64,000 nt of DNA from Cognatundibacterium oligocarboniphilum (GCF_013377855.1 NZ_JABXYJ010000006.1:342407-406406), one strand, 5' to 3'. Positions 24,576-34,311 are shown, counted from the stretch's first letter. Numbers and translations: made by a program. Notes: generated by a model from the sequence alone, not told the origin.

Positions 24576-25961
24576 TTATGGGCAGCTCAGTGTATCCCTA
24601 ATGTTCATTGTGCTGGTCGCTGCAGCACCTAAGCTATCTACCACTGTTAAAGTTACCGCATACACTGACAGTGGCGTTGATGGTGTGAAGCAACGTGCAC
24701 CGACGCTAACGGCACCCACTGTCAACACGTTACCAGAAACCGTCACCGCCCCCATTTTCGGATCACTGGAGAAGCCGACATAAGGTGGCGTGCCGCCATA
24801 AATATTCAATGTAAAGGCATTATTCGACTGCTCACTGATTTCGAATGTATTCGGAGAGAGCTTCACAGTGGGCGGATTGGCCGAGACTGTAACGGTGATA
24901 TTCGTACTGGCTCCCTGCGCATCAATCACTGTGACAACCGTCGATCCCACATTATTTAAAAATGCGGAGAAAGAGGAGCCATCCGCAGCTGCCGTTACCA
25001 CCGCAATACTGCCATTGGTATTCGTCACACGGTAAGGCCCAGTACCACCGACGACATTAAATTTGAGAGTATCGCCGACACTACCTGTCGCTCCGGCTGG
25101 CAACACCGCCAAAGCGCCGGAAGTCGATCCTGTTACGGTAACAGCAATCGTGGTCGAATTGCCTTTTGCATCCCTCACATACACTGTCGCGGTACCGGCA
25201 GAAATACCCGTGATATCAAAATCTGTTCCATTTGCCCTCAGTTTTGCGTCTACCGAGCTCACATTGCCGCTGGCGACAGAATAAGGTGCGGTACCACCAG
25301 TAATGGTATAAGTCAGCGTACGGAGAGATGGCATTGTCAGTGCGGATGGCGCCGTCGTGTTGAGACTGACTGAGCCTGCGACAACAGTAACATCAATGCT
25401 GACGATTGCACCCAATGTGTCCTTGACGACAACGGTAGCCTTACCCTGGCCAGCACCGCCGATGATAAAGCTGTTACCTGACATGCCGACAAAAGCAACC
25501 GAATAATCACTGCTGCTGATGGAGTACACGCCACTGCCGCCACCGACCATATAGTATGGTGCAGGAGTAGTTGCGCCAACTGCCAGGTTTACTCCAGCTG
25601 GCGCGGTCGTGAATAAGGTCAATCCGGTTCCGACTGTAACGTCAATAGCAACCTTGCTACCAACATTATCCTTAACCGTGACTGTGCCGGAACCGCCACC
25701 GGCGCCACCGGTAATTGTCATCACATTACCACTGACACTGACAATCACCGCAGGGGAGCTGCTGGTTGCAGTGTATGAAGGTACGCCTCCGCCAATGGTA
25801 TATGTCTGCGTAGTGCCCGGAGGAACCAGAATCTTATCGCTCGCCGTCGTAAACAACGCCGTAGTTCCCAATCCGGCACCAGCTGAACCACCGCCACCGC
25901 CACAAGCGGAAAGTGCCGCGAAGCAAATCAGCGCAAACACCATTTGGACAAACTTCTTCAT
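24576..25961 (-). CDS. Lipoprotein with five bacterial Ig-like repeats, next to pilQ
   Basis: 461 residues. The lipobox L-S-A-C puts the lipidated cysteine at C20, followed by a Gly-rich stretch. The rest is five repeats of about 83 residues. Each has a G-G-x-x-P-Y-type turn (57-63, 140-146, 222-227, 305-310, 389-394) and later a V-x-D-x-x-G turn (98, 181, 264, 347, 442), then a V-T-V end strand. That is the pattern of bacterial Ig-like/cadherin-like beta-sandwiches. C424 and C460 in the last repeat may form a disulfide. No enzymatic motif is seen. It lies 55 bases after pilQ and before aroKB; a role with the type IV pilus secretin is inferred from position only. Confidence 0.75.
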   Translation of the reverse strand: MKKFVQMVFALICFAALSACGGGGGSAGAGLGTTALFTTASDKILVPPGTTQTYTIGGGVPSYTATSSSPAVIVSVSGNVMTITGGAGGGSGTVTVKDNVGSKVAIDVTVGTGLTLFTTAPAGVNLAVGATTPAPYYMVGGGSGVYSISSSDYSVAFVGMSGNSFIIGGAGQGKATVVVKDTLGAIVSIDVTVVAGSVSLNTTAPSALTMPSLRTLTYTITGGTAPYSVASGNVSSVDAKLRANGTDFDITGISAGTATVYVRDAKGNSTTIAVTVTGSTSGALAVLPAGATGSVGDTLKFNVVGGTGPYRVTNTNGSIAVVTAAADGSSFSAFLNNVGSTVVTVIDAQGASTNITVTVSANPPTVKLSPNTFEISEQSNNAFTLNIYGGTPPYVGFSSDPKMGAVTVSGNVLTVGAVSVGARCFTPSTPLSVYAVTLTVVDSLGAAATSTMNIRDTLSCP

Positions 25962-26016
25962 AGACCACCTATCTCTTTACTAATGAATGTTATCTTGAAA
26001 CAAATCGGGTAGCAGA

Positions 26017-28164
26017 TTACTTCAAATTGAATTTATCTGTCACAATTTTTGGGGTGATAAATATCAGCAACTCTGTCTTGTCATTGGTTTTCCCAGTGCT
26101 CTTAAATAAATTGCCAAACAAAGGCAGATCACCAAAAAATGGAACTTTGGTCACATTATCGCGTTCCGTTTGCTGAAAAATTCCACCCAATACAACAGTA
26201 CCACCGTTTTCCACCAGCACCATCGTTTTCACTTCTTTGGTGTCAATTGCATATCCCATGCGAGTTTCCTGACCAACACTGTCTTTATGCACCTCCACAT
26301 CCAGAATCACATTGCCATCCGGCGTGATTTGCGGCGTGACTTCCAGACGCAGGGTTGCTTTGCGGAAGAAAATCGATGTCGCACCACTGGAAGTCGCTAC
26401 CAGATAAGGTAATTCGGTACCCTGTTCAATCAGTGCCTTCAGCTGGTCTGCCGTGACCACCCGCGGACTGGAAATAATTTTTCCTTTGCCATCCGCCTCC
26501 AGTGCCGACAACTCCAGATTCAGGAAACGATTGGCGGCGGAAGAAAACAGACTGACTGCCAGACTGCCGGGGTTCAAACCATTAATCCCAGCAGCAGGCA
26601 AACTGACGAATTGGGAATTCGGTATATAGCTTTGGTCAGTAATTTTTGCCTGACCGGTCTGTTCACCGACCCCTAGATAATTACCTGTCACAGCAGCCCG
26701 CTGATTGCCAGATAGCTGGTAGCCAACATCACCGCCGCGCAACCCACGCAAATCCGTAAAGCCCAGTTTAGCACCCAGATTTTTACTGAATTTATCGTCA
26801 GCCTCGACAATCCGTGCTTCGATCAACACCTGCTTGGAGGCGATATCTGTTTTCTGGATCAGCTTACGCACTTCTTCCAGCTTGGAGGGAATATCTGTCA
26901 CGAACAACTGGTTGGTTCTTGGTTCAATCACAGCGCTGCCGCGTTTTGACAGAATCCGATTCGTTGAAGATCCGTCTACACCAAACACTTGTTTAAATGC
27001 CTCTGCTTTTTGATAATTCAGCTGAAAAGCTTCGGTTTTTAATGGCTCCAGTTCTGCAATCTGCGCTTTTTGCTCCAGCTCCAGTTTTTCTTTGGTCAGC
27101 AATTCATCTTTTGGTGCAACCCAGATCACGTTACCGTTTTTACGCATATCAAGACCTTTGATCTGCATAATATTATCCAGCGCCTGATCCCAGGGCACAT
27201 CTTTCAATCTCAGGGTGATGGTGCCAGTTACTGTGTCGCTGGCGATCACGTTTAAGCCGCTGACTTCCGCAATAATCTGCAAAATCGCCCTGACTTCGAT
27301 ATTCTGAAAATTAAACGACAGGCGCTCACCACGATACCCTTGTGTACCCTGAGTTAATTTGTTTGGATCTTCCCTGATTGGCTTTACCTCCAGAACGAAC
27401 TGGGTATCGCTCTGATACGAGCTTTGTTCCCATAAACCTTTCGGTTCAATCACCATTTGTACATTCTCACCCACAGGGGTCGTCGTGATCGTCTGAACCG
27501 GTGAACCGAAATCAGCCACGTCCAGCCGTTTACGCAAAACCTCAGGCAATCCTACTTTTTGGAATGTGACTAACACCTTTTGTCCTTGCTGGCGCACATC
27601 CACAGCAACCTGATTCAGCGGCAGATCGACGACGATACGCCCATCGCCTGCTACGCCACGGCGAAAATCAATATCGCGGATCATCGGTTTAGCAGCCGGC
27701 GCAGAATCTGCATTGACCGGCAACCCCTGAGAATTGACCGCGGTGGCAACGCCACCGGAGCCATCAATAGTCACGATTAACGCATTACCCTCGATCGTTG
27801 CCGCATAGTTCAAAGGTCTGTTCAGATTAAAAATCATCCTTGATCTGCCGGATGCTTCAACCAGAGTCACAGAACGCACATCACCAATATTGACATCAAT
27901 ATTGGTTTTTCCTGTTCCGTTGGAGGCATCGGCAAAATCGAGAGCAATGCGGGCAGGGTTGGCAATGGTAAACCCGGTAGGTAGTTTTGCAAGCGGCTTT
28001 TTGAGGCTGACCTTGACAATAATATTGGCTCCCTGCTGATTCGCAATCACGGACTCAATACTATTGGTTTGCGCCATCGCCAGCTGACACCAACCCAGCA
28101 TTAATATCACGCAGGTTTTCACAAACATGGCGCCCTTTTTACTTATATTTATCAACGCATTCAT
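26017..28164 (-). CDS. pilQ: Type IV pilus secretin PilQ
   Basis: 715 residues. A signal peptide (about 1-32) is followed by an AMIN peptidoglycan-binding domain (about 35-130), a second AMIN-like region, a secretin/TonB N-terminal domain (about 285-345, S-F-N-F-Q-N-I-E-V-R-A-I-L-Q-I-I-A), an NolW-type domain (about 370-450) and the C-terminal secretin beta-barrel domain (about 500-710) with V-E-N-G-G-T-V-V-L-G-G and V-P-F-F-G-D-L-P-L-F-G-N-L-F. It forms the outer-membrane pore for the pilus. The start overlaps pilP by four bases. Confidence 0.96.
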   Translation of the reverse strand: MNALINISKKGAMFVKTCVILMLGWCQLAMAQTNSIESVIANQQGANIIVKVSLKKPLAKLPTGFTIANPARIALDFADASNGTGKTNIDVNIGDVRSVTLVEASGRSRMIFNLNRPLNYAATIEGNALIVTIDGSGGVATAVNSQGLPVNADSAPAAKPMIRDIDFRRGVAGDGRIVVDLPLNQVAVDVRQQGQKVLVTFQKVGLPEVLRKRLDVADFGSPVQTITTTPVGENVQMVIEPKGLWEQSSYQSDTQFVLEVKPIREDPNKLTQGTQGYRGERLSFNFQNIEVRAILQIIAEVSGLNVIASDTVTGTITLRLKDVPWDQALDNIMQIKGLDMRKNGNVIWVAPKDELLTKEKLELEQKAQIAELEPLKTEAFQLNYQKAEAFKQVFGVDGSSTNRILSKRGSAVIEPRTNQLFVTDIPSKLEEVRKLIQKTDIASKQVLIEARIVEADDKFSKNLGAKLGFTDLRGLRGGDVGYQLSGNQRAAVTGNYLGVGEQTGQAKITDQSYIPNSQFVSLPAAGINGLNPGSLAVSLFSSAANRFLNLELSALEADGKGKIISSPRVVTADQLKALIEQGTELPYLVATSSGATSIFFRKATLRLEVTPQITPDGNVILDVEVHKDSVGQETRMGYAIDTKEVKTMVLVENGGTVVLGGIFQQTERDNVTKVPFFGDLPLFGNLFKSTGKTNDKTELLIFITPKIVTDKFNLK

Positions 28165-28700
28165 TTCTTACTCTCCTGCAACTCAAGCTTAACGTTACGT
28201 TCAACCCATTCACCGGACGCATCCTGGACGATCTCTTTAATCTCGATCTCCGCTTCGGTAATTTTTGTCATCAAACCAAAATTCTGACCAATATATCCAC
28301 CGGCCTTTGCCTGAAAAACCGTTTTATCTGCCTGAACCAAGGCGATCCGGGTACCGTTTTTCTCGATGGTACCGACCATTTTGAGCGTATCAAGCGGGAA
28401 GGATTCCAGTGCCTCTTTGCGCCTGTCCATGTCTGGCCGTAAACCATTACTGGATTCTGCTTTTATTCTCGCCAAAACAACAAGCAGTTTGGCAGGATTA
28501 AAAGGATCAATATCCGCTTTCCCGATATAGGGAACCGGCTCATAGGCTTTAGGGGGATTCAATTTAGGAATCACCGTACGAGTTTCTTTTCTGACGGAAT
28601 TCATCCACTCCGTCAACTCCTGTACACTGTTATCACCACAAGCACTCAGTACCAGGGCAGGCAACAGGATTATTGAAATTTTTATTAACCTGAGCATCAT
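28161..28700 (-). CDS. pilP: Type IV pilus assembly lipoprotein PilP
   Basis: 179 residues with lipobox L-S-A-C at C21. The C-terminal beta-domain (about 95-175) contains L-D-T-L-K-M-V-G-T-I and G-Y-I-G-Q-N-F-G, typical of PilP, which bridges the inner-membrane PilN/PilO pair to PilQ. It overlaps both pilO and pilQ by four bases. Confidence 0.95.
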   Translation of the reverse strand: MMLRLIKISIILLPALVLSACGDNSVQELTEWMNSVRKETRTVIPKLNPPKAYEPVPYIGKADIDPFNPAKLLVVLARIKAESSNGLRPDMDRRKEALESFPLDTLKMVGTIEKNGTRIALVQADKTVFQAKAGGYIGQNFGLMTKITEAEIEIKEIVQDASGEWVERNVKLELQESKK

Positions 28701-29347
28701 TTCTTCGCTGCCTTTTTCAGATTTGCCTGAGCCAAGACTTCCTCTTTATCAAGATAGCGGAAAGTTTTAGCTACCACCTCCAGGGTCAAAGCACCTTCTT
28801 TATTAGCGGAAATCGCCAGATTATTCAGCGTCACGATACGCGGCAATTTAGCGATATCGGCAACAAACTGTCCCAGGTCATGGTAACCACCGGTGAGCTT
28901 TACCTCGATTGGCAGCTCAGCATAGTAATCTTTCACTACCGGCGTGCCGGGTTTAAATGAGTCAAACTGCAACCCACGACCAGTGCCAGCCTGGTTGATA
29001 TCCGAAAGCAAAGCATCCATTTCGGCCTTACTTGGCAACTGACGTTCCATGGTAGCGACATATTGCTGCACCAGCGTCCGCTGCTCTTTGAGCGCATCCA
29101 GATTGATGGCCTGTTGCATTTTTTCACGATACGCCTGTTTGAGCTTTACCTCTTCCTGCTTTTTCTGATCAATTTCTTCAGACTGCCCATCCCAATAAAA
29201 AAACCACCCTAAAAACAAGACCACCACCATGACGCCAAAAGCTGCCGCAAAGCGCGGGGCGACTGGCCACTGTCCCGGGTGGAGGCCATTCAGATCACGG
29301 AATTGTCCGTTGATGTCTTGAAATACCTGTTTAATGTCTATTGCCAT
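28697..29347 (-). CDS. pilO: Type IV pilus inner-membrane protein PilO
   Basis: 216 residues. One membrane helix (about 32-50) is followed by a coiled-coil (about 55-100, E-E-I-D-Q-K-K-Q-E-E-V) and a ferredoxin-like periplasmic domain ending in T-L-N-N-L-A-I-S. It pairs with PilN to build the alignment subcomplex. The pilO ATG is 23 bases after the pilN stop. Confidence 0.94.
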   Translation of the reverse strand: MAIDIKQVFQDINGQFRDLNGLHPGQWPVAPRFAAAFGVMVVVLFLGWFFYWDGQSEEIDQKKQEEVKLKQAYREKMQQAINLDALKEQRTLVQQYVATMERQLPSKAEMDALLSDINQAGTGRGLQFDSFKPGTPVVKDYYAELPIEVKLTGGYHDLGQFVADIAKLPRIVTLNNLAISANKEGALTLEVVAKTFRYLDKEEVLAQANLKKAAKK

Positions 29348-29370
29348 TCCCGACCTTCCAATGTGTGATA

Positions 29371-30003
29371 TCAGCGACCAGGATTGGTACCGCTTTTAAC
29401 CGGTACTGTGCTGGTTGCAGCAGCAGATGCCGGCTCATCTTTTTCGCGTGGTCGCTTGATGCCGACATTGATCGTGAAATCCGACACTTTCTTGGCATCC
29501 CTGCCCTGGCCAATACCCGTGGAGTGAATATCAATCAGTTCGGGCTTATACATCCATTCCGATCTGCCACTGAGGTTACGGATAAACTCTGCTACCCGCT
29601 CCTGAGATTGGGCATAACCATTTAATGTCACACGCTGCCCCTCTTGCTTTAATGCCCGCAAGTAAACGCCCTCAGGTGTATGCTTGACCAGTTCGTCCAG
29701 CAAAAATACCGGCTGATTACGATCTCCCTGTAAGTCTTCAACCGCCTGCTGCCGCGCCTTCAGTGCATCGATTTCCTGTTTAAGATTAGCCACTTCCTTG
29801 ATCTTTTCATCAAGCTTGAGGTTTTCCTTTTTGATGAATTCGACCCGATCCGTCTGGATTCCCATTTCACGTGCGTTGATGCCGCCCACCACGACAACGA
29901 CGAGCGCTCCGATAATGGCAGATAGCAATAACAGCGAATAAAAATCCTTGATCAGCTGTTTGCGTTTTTCCTCACGATGAGGAAGGAGATTAATTTTAAT
30001 CAT
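29371..30003 (-). CDS. pilN: Type IV pilus inner-membrane protein PilN
   Basis: 210 residues. The N-terminal I-N-L-L-P-H-R motif (about 4-10), which docks into PilM in the cytoplasm, is followed by one membrane helix (about 24-44), a coiled-coil (about 55-95) and a ferredoxin-like periplasmic domain. The C-terminus is an Ala/Ser/Thr-rich tail. Its ATG shares one base with the end of pilM. Confidence 0.95.
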   Translation of the reverse strand: MIKINLLPHREEKRKQLIKDFYSLLLLSAIIGALVVVVVGGINAREMGIQTDRVEFIKKENLKLDEKIKEVANLKQEIDALKARQQAVEDLQGDRNQPVFLLDELVKHTPEGVYLRALKQEGQRVTLNGYAQSQERVAEFIRNLSGRSEWMYKPELIDIHSTGIGQGRDAKKVSDFTINVGIKRPREKDEPASAAATSTVPVKSGTNPGR

Positions 30004-31079
30004 CAGTTAAATCTCCGCAGTGCCAGTCCACAAGCCACCGCGTAAGCAGGTGCATCACTTCTGAGCGTTTTCTCATTGACCCCGGAAGCCAGCTCCATTC
30101 CTTTAAACGGGCTGATCACTGCAGTAGAAATTTTGGTACGCTCTGCAACGATGTCCACCAGACCCGCAACGACAGCGCAACCGCCCGTCAGGAAAATCTG
30201 ATCAACACGGGTATAAGGTGTCGAGGTGAAGAAGAATTGAATCGCCCGGGTCACCTCAAGTGCCGCATTTTCAAGGAAAGGCTCCAGCAGTTCCATCTCA
30301 TAGCTATCCGGCAGGTCACCGGTTTTCTTTTTCACTTCCGCTTCTTCCTGGGACAATCCGTAGTTTCTGACGATATCCTGCGTCAGTTGTCCGCCACCGA
30401 ATTGCTGTTCACGTTCGTAAATCACGTCGCCATTCAGAATGATGTAAATGTAAGTGCGTTTCGCGCCAATCTGGAAAATGGCACAGATCTGATCCTGCCC
30501 CTGGTTAGGCTGCATTTCGATCAGACGTTGCATAGCGGCCCGCGCAGCATAGGATTCGACATCCATCACTTTCGCCTGCAACCCGGCTGCCTGCGCCACC
30601 GCAACACGGTCTTCGATTTTTTCCTTGCGGGATGCGGCCAGCATGACTTCCACGTCTTCCTTATTCGCAGCCGGTCCGATCACACAAAAATCCAGGCTGA
30701 CCTCATCCATGGCAAATGGAATGTACTGACTGGCTTCTGATTCGACCTGCACTTCCAGCGCCTGATCGCTGAGCGTGGCCGGTAAAAAGATTTTCTTTGT
30801 AATGACGGCAGCAGCAGGCATGGCCAGCGCTGCATTCTTTGCGCTCGTACCGCTTTTTTTGAGCAGCTTGCGGATCGTATCGGAAACCTGTTCGATGTTT
30901 TCGATATTCCCATCAAGCACCGCTCCTTTTGGCAAAGGCTCGGAAGCATAGCGTTCCAGGCGGAACGCCTTGTCGCTTCCTTCTGACAGCTCTACGAGCT
31001 TGATATCAAACGAGCTGATATCCAGGCCAATCAGAGGCGGTTTTTTTCTGCTGAATAGTGAAGCAAGATCTAAAGCCAA
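30003..31079 (-). CDS. pilM: Type IV pilus assembly ATPase-like protein PilM
   Basis: 358 residues of the actin-like FtsA/PilM fold: P-L-I-G-L-D-I-S-S near the start, C-A-I-F-Q-I-G-A-K-R-T in the middle, and F-L-T-G-G-C-A-V-V-A-G near the end. It sits at the cytoplasmic face and binds the PilN N-terminus. I place the start at TTG 31079 (M-A-L-D-L-A-S-L-F), with GAGGGG seven bases before, which matches the usual PilM N-terminus. A GTG at 31106 with a GAAGGG site is the alternative and would add nine residues. First gene of pilMNOPQ. Confidence 0.93.
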   Translation of the reverse strand: MALDLASLFSRKKPPLIGLDISSFDIKLVELSEGSDKAFRLERYASEPLPKGAVLDGNIENIEQVSDTIRKLLKKSGTSAKNAALAMPAAAVITKKIFLPATLSDQALEVQVESEASQYIPFAMDEVSLDFCVIGPAANKEDVEVMLAASRKEKIEDRVAVAQAAGLQAKVMDVESYAARAAMQRLIEMQPNQGQDQICAIFQIGAKRTYIYIILNGDVIYEREQQFGGGQLTQDIVRNYGLSQEEAEVKKKTGDLPDSYEMELLEPFLENAALEVTRAIQFFFTSTPYTRVDQIFLTGGCAVVAGLVDIVAERTKISTAVISPFKGMELASGVNEKTLRSDAPAYAVACGLALRRFN

Positions 31080-31390
31080 GAATATCCCCTCATAAAACGC
31101 AATCACGCGCCCTTCTTACAAATTGAAACAATCAGTTGCATTTGGCATCGAATTTTCAGAAAAATCTCTTTAAAAACCGCTATTTACGAGACTTTTATCC
31201 AAGCTTACATGAAATCCTAGCAATATAGACTGCATTGGTAAAGGACTTTCCTCAGAGCACATTCAGATTCCGTTGCCAAATTTCCACTCAGGCTGAAATT
31301 TAGCCCTGCATTCCTTCAGTCACAGCAGTTTTACCGGGTGCCACGGGACAGCCGTTATAATGTAACTTATGATTGTTACAGAACAAACAC
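31080..31390. promoter_or_regulatory. Divergent pilM / PBP1A promoter region
   Basis: About 310 bases between divergent genes and without a coding frame. On plus, TATAAT at 31356-31361 is a perfect -10 for the PBP1A gene, predicting a leader of about 22 bases; the -35 is weak (TTTACC 20 bases upstream). On minus, TTGCTA followed 18 bases later by GATAAA is a possible pilM promoter. No sigma-54 site (GG-N10-GC) was found at a useful position. Confidence 0.5.
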
Positions 31391-33715
31391 ATGACAGATC
31401 AAGAAACCACGGCTTCCCCAAAAAACAAGTCTGCAGCCTCCGCCGGGAATAAAGCGCCGCTGATGCGCCGCGTCATACTGGGGACCATTGGCGTGATAGC
31501 AGGCCTGGGGCTGGCCGTCGCACTGATTATCGGTTTTGCCCTGACAATGGCTTACCCGAACCTGCCGGAACTCGATTCGATTACCAGCTACAAACCCAAA
31601 ATGCCGCTGCGGATTTTTTCTGCCGATCATGTATTGCTGGGGGAGTTCGGAGAGGAAAGACGCAATGTCGTTCGTTTCGACCAGATTCCGGATGTCATGA
31701 AAAAAGCGGTGCTTGCCATTGAGGATGATCGATTTTATGAACATGGCGGCGTTGATTACCTCGGCATCACCCGCGCCGCGCTGCATAATCTGACCGGTGG
31801 CGCCAGACAAGGCGCCTCCACCATTACCCAGCAGGTAGCCCGGAATTTTTTCCTGTCGAGCGAACAAACTTTTAAAAGAAAAATTTATGAAATTCTGCTG
31901 GCCTGGAAAATTGAACAGAACTTGACGAAAGACCAGATTCTGGAAGTGTATATGAACCAGATTTATCTCGGTCAGCGCGCTTATGGTTTCTCTTCCGCGG
32001 CACAGATTTATTTTGGCAAGGAACTCAAAGACATCACGATTGCTGAGGCCGCCATGCTGGCCGGTTTACCCAAGGCCCCTTCTGCCTATAATCCTGTGGC
32101 CAATCCAAAACGGGCATCAGTCCGCCAGCAATATATCTTGCAACGCATGCGGCAGCTCGGTTACATCACCGAAGCACAATATCAGCAGGCAAAAAGCGAG
32201 GAGCTCACAACAAAAACTGACAGCAGTGATTTCGGCGTCCATGCCGAATATGTCGCGGAAATGGCGCGCCAGCTCGCTTATGAGCAATTCAAAGAAGATA
32301 CCTATACCCGTGGACTGAATGTCTACACCACGATCACCAAAGCAGACCAGGATGCCGCCTATCTGTCGCTGCGACGCGGTGTGATGGATTACGAAAAACG
32401 CCACGGCTATCGCGGTCCGGAAGCCATCGTCGCCATTCCGGAAGGTAAGGAAGCCGCCGATGATACGATTGAGAAAGCGCTGGCGGAGCATTCCAATAGC
32501 GATGACCTGCAGGTGGCCATGGTGCTGGACGCCACGCCCAAACAAGTACGGGCGGTGCTGGCATCCGGCGAGGAGATTCATATTGACGAAGCAGGCCTGA
32601 GTTTTGCTGCCAGCGGATTATCCGCCAAAACACCGGCCAATAAGCGTATTCAGCGCGGCGCCGTGATCCGTGTGATGCAAGAGGGGAAGAACTGGAGCAT
32701 CACGCAAATGCCGGAAGTGCAGTCCGCCTTTATTTCAGCCAGTACCACGGATGGCGCGATCAAGGCACTGGTCGGCGGTTTTGATTTTAATTTCAACAAA
32801 TTCAACCATGTGAATCAGGCGTGGCGCCAGCCGGGTTCCAGTTTCAAGCCATTCATTTACTCTGCTTCACTGGAAAAAGGCTTGTCTCCGGCCACGATCA
32901 TTAATGATGAGCCGATCAGTTTTGATGCAGGGCAAACCGGCGGACAAGCCTGGGAGCCCAAAAACTACGATGGCAAATACGAAGGCCCGATGACAATGCG
33001 CAAAGGCCTGACCAAATCCAAAAACATGATTTCCATCCGCATCCTGCATCGCATCGGTGCCAAATACGGACAGGAATACACCAATCGCTTTGGCTTCATT
33101 CCAGAAAAAAATCCACCTTACCTGACCCTGGCACTGGGTGCCGGTGCCGTCACACCTTTGCAGATGGCCGGCGCCTATGCGGTGTTTGCCAATGGCGGTT
33201 ACAAAATCAACCCTTATCTGATCAGCAAGATTACCGACAGCAACGGCAAAATCCTGGTGCAGGCGAATCCTGACAAAGCCGGCGATGAAGCAAACCGGGT
33301 CATTGATGAACGCAATGCCTTCCTGATGGACAGCATGCTCAAGGATGTCGTGCGCTATGGGACGGCAACCAAAGCGATGGTGTTAAAGCGGCCTGATCTG
33401 GCAGGCAAAACCGGTACCACGAATGATTCTTTTGATGCCTGGTTTGCAGGCTATCAGGCCAAGCTGGTCGGCATTGCATGGATTGGTTTCGATCAGCCCA
33501 AGAATCTGGGTAACCGTGAAACCGGCGGCGGACTGGCATTGCCGATCTGGATAGGTTATATGCAAAGAGCGCTGAAAGAAATTCCGATCGAAGAACGCCC
33601 CGTACCCAATGGCGTCATCGCAGTCAATGGCGACTATTACTACGCAGAAAATCCGCCCGGCACAGGCATTACCGATCTGAATGCCCCGCCGCCGCCAAAA
33701 CTGATCGAAGAATAG
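31391..33715 (+). CDS. mrcA: Penicillin-binding protein 1A (bifunctional transglycosylase/transpeptidase)
   Basis: 774 residues from ATG 31391; a TTG six codons upstream is the alternative. A membrane anchor (about 25-50) is followed by the GT51 glycosyltransferase domain (E-D-D-R-F-Y-E-H-G-G at about 100, Q-G-A-S-T-I-T-Q-Q), an OB-like insert, and the transpeptidase domain with S-S-F-K (SxxK), S-K-N (SxN) and K-T-G-T-T (KTG). It polymerizes and cross-links peptidoglycan. Divergence from pilMNOPQ is conserved in many proteobacteria. The tail is Pro-rich (P-P-P-P-K-L-I-E-E). Confidence 0.96.
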   Translation: MTDQETTASPKNKSAASAGNKAPLMRRVILGTIGVIAGLGLAVALIIGFALTMAYPNLPELDSITSYKPKMPLRIFSADHVLLGEFGEERRNVVRFDQIPDVMKKAVLAIEDDRFYEHGGVDYLGITRAALHNLTGGARQGASTITQQVARNFFLSSEQTFKRKIYEILLAWKIEQNLTKDQILEVYMNQIYLGQRAYGFSSAAQIYFGKELKDITIAEAAMLAGLPKAPSAYNPVANPKRASVRQQYILQRMRQLGYITEAQYQQAKSEELTTKTDSSDFGVHAEYVAEMARQLAYEQFKEDTYTRGLNVYTTITKADQDAAYLSLRRGVMDYEKRHGYRGPEAIVAIPEGKEAADDTIEKALAEHSNSDDLQVAMVLDATPKQVRAVLASGEEIHIDEAGLSFAASGLSAKTPANKRIQRGAVIRVMQEGKNWSITQMPEVQSAFISASTTDGAIKALVGGFDFNFNKFNHVNQAWRQPGSSFKPFIYSASLEKGLSPATIINDEPISFDAGQTGGQAWEPKNYDGKYEGPMTMRKGLTKSKNMISIRILHRIGAKYGQEYTNRFGFIPEKNPPYLTLALGAGAVTPLQMAGAYAVFANGGYKINPYLISKITDSNGKILVQANPDKAGDEANRVIDERNAFLMDSMLKDVVRYGTATKAMVLKRPDLAGKTGTTNDSFDAWFAGYQAKLVGIAWIGFDQPKNLGNRETGGGLALPIWIGYMQRALKEIPIEERPVPNGVIAVNGDYYYAENPPGTGITDLNAPPPPKLIEE

Positions 33716-33788
33716 CCGGGAGAACGCCCGGAAACCGGGGTCGTGCGCACTCAAGCGGCGGCACCGGTTCCTTTGTCAGACGCCCCCG

Positions 33789-34100
33789 TCAGCGTCCCTG
33801 CTCCTGCGCCAGCCGTTGCAGAGTGGCAAACAATTCCGACTGATCGCGGGTATTGACCCAGTGCTGGCCATCATAGCGGTAATGAAATCCGCCGCTGCGC
33901 GCCGCCAGCCACATTTCCTGCATCGGCGCCTGACTGTTAACGATCATCTTGGAACCATTATTCACGAATTCGATGGTCAGCACATTGCCACTGCGGCTGC
34001 ATTCAACATCCAGCTCATCGTTTTCATACGCGGCTTCAAACATTTCTTCCACCTGGCTCAGGCAGGACTCTGCCAACGCCAGGAAATCGGATTCAGTCAT
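33789..34100 (-). CDS. cyaY: Frataxin-like iron donor protein CyaY
   Basis: 103 residues from ATG 34100, which has AAGGAG seven bases upstream; eight further codons are open but unlikely. An acidic first helix (E-M-F-E-A-A-Y-E-N-D-E-L-D-V-E) precedes the beta-sheet with N-V-L-T-I-E-F and P-M-Q-E-M-W-L-A-A-R-S-G-G-F-H-Y-R-Y-D-G, the frataxin signature. It modulates iron supply to the Fe-S assembly machinery. Divergent from lptM, as in many proteobacteria. Confidence 0.95.
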   Translation of the reverse strand: MTESDFLALAESCLSQVEEMFEAAYENDELDVECSRSGNVLTIEFVNNGSKMIVNSQAPMQEMWLAARSGGFHYRYDGQHWVNTRDQSELFATLQRLAQEQGR

Positions 34101-34164
34101 GCTACACTCCTTGGACTCATTCACATTGAAACCGTCATTTTAAACGGTGTTATATAAATCCAAG

Positions 34165-34293
34165 ATGCGATCCCCACTACGTACCCTGATTTCCACGCTG
34201 CTGCTGCTCTGCGTGCTCTCTGCCTGCGGCCAGAAAGCGCCGCTGTATCTGCCAAACAAACCGGCCTCACAGACTTTGTCCACGATAAAATAA
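34165..34293 (+). CDS. lptM: LPS assembly lipoprotein LptM (YifL family)
   Basis: 42 residues. A short signal with lipobox L-S-A-C (C21) is followed by the family signature C-G-Q-K-A-P-L-Y-L-P. LptM helps LptD mature at the outer membrane. The divergent cyaY neighbour is the usual one. The usual downstream lysA is not there: the next gene, an acyltransferase, runs on the opposite strand. ATG 34165 has no strong Shine-Dalgarno sequence. The short length is normal for the family. Confidence 0.9.
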   Translation: MRSPLRTLISTLLLLCVLSACGQKAPLYLPNKPASQTLSTIK

Positions 34294-34311
34294 TACTCAG
34301 GGGGGAGTATT
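34292..34311 (+). terminator. Hairpin over the lptM stop codon
   Basis: AATACTC (34292-34298) and GAGTATT (34305-34311) form a 7-bp stem with loop AGGGGG, beginning inside the TAA. On minus it is followed by ATTTTAT, so it may serve as a weak terminator for the acyltransferase gene; on plus there is no T-run. Confidence 0.4.
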
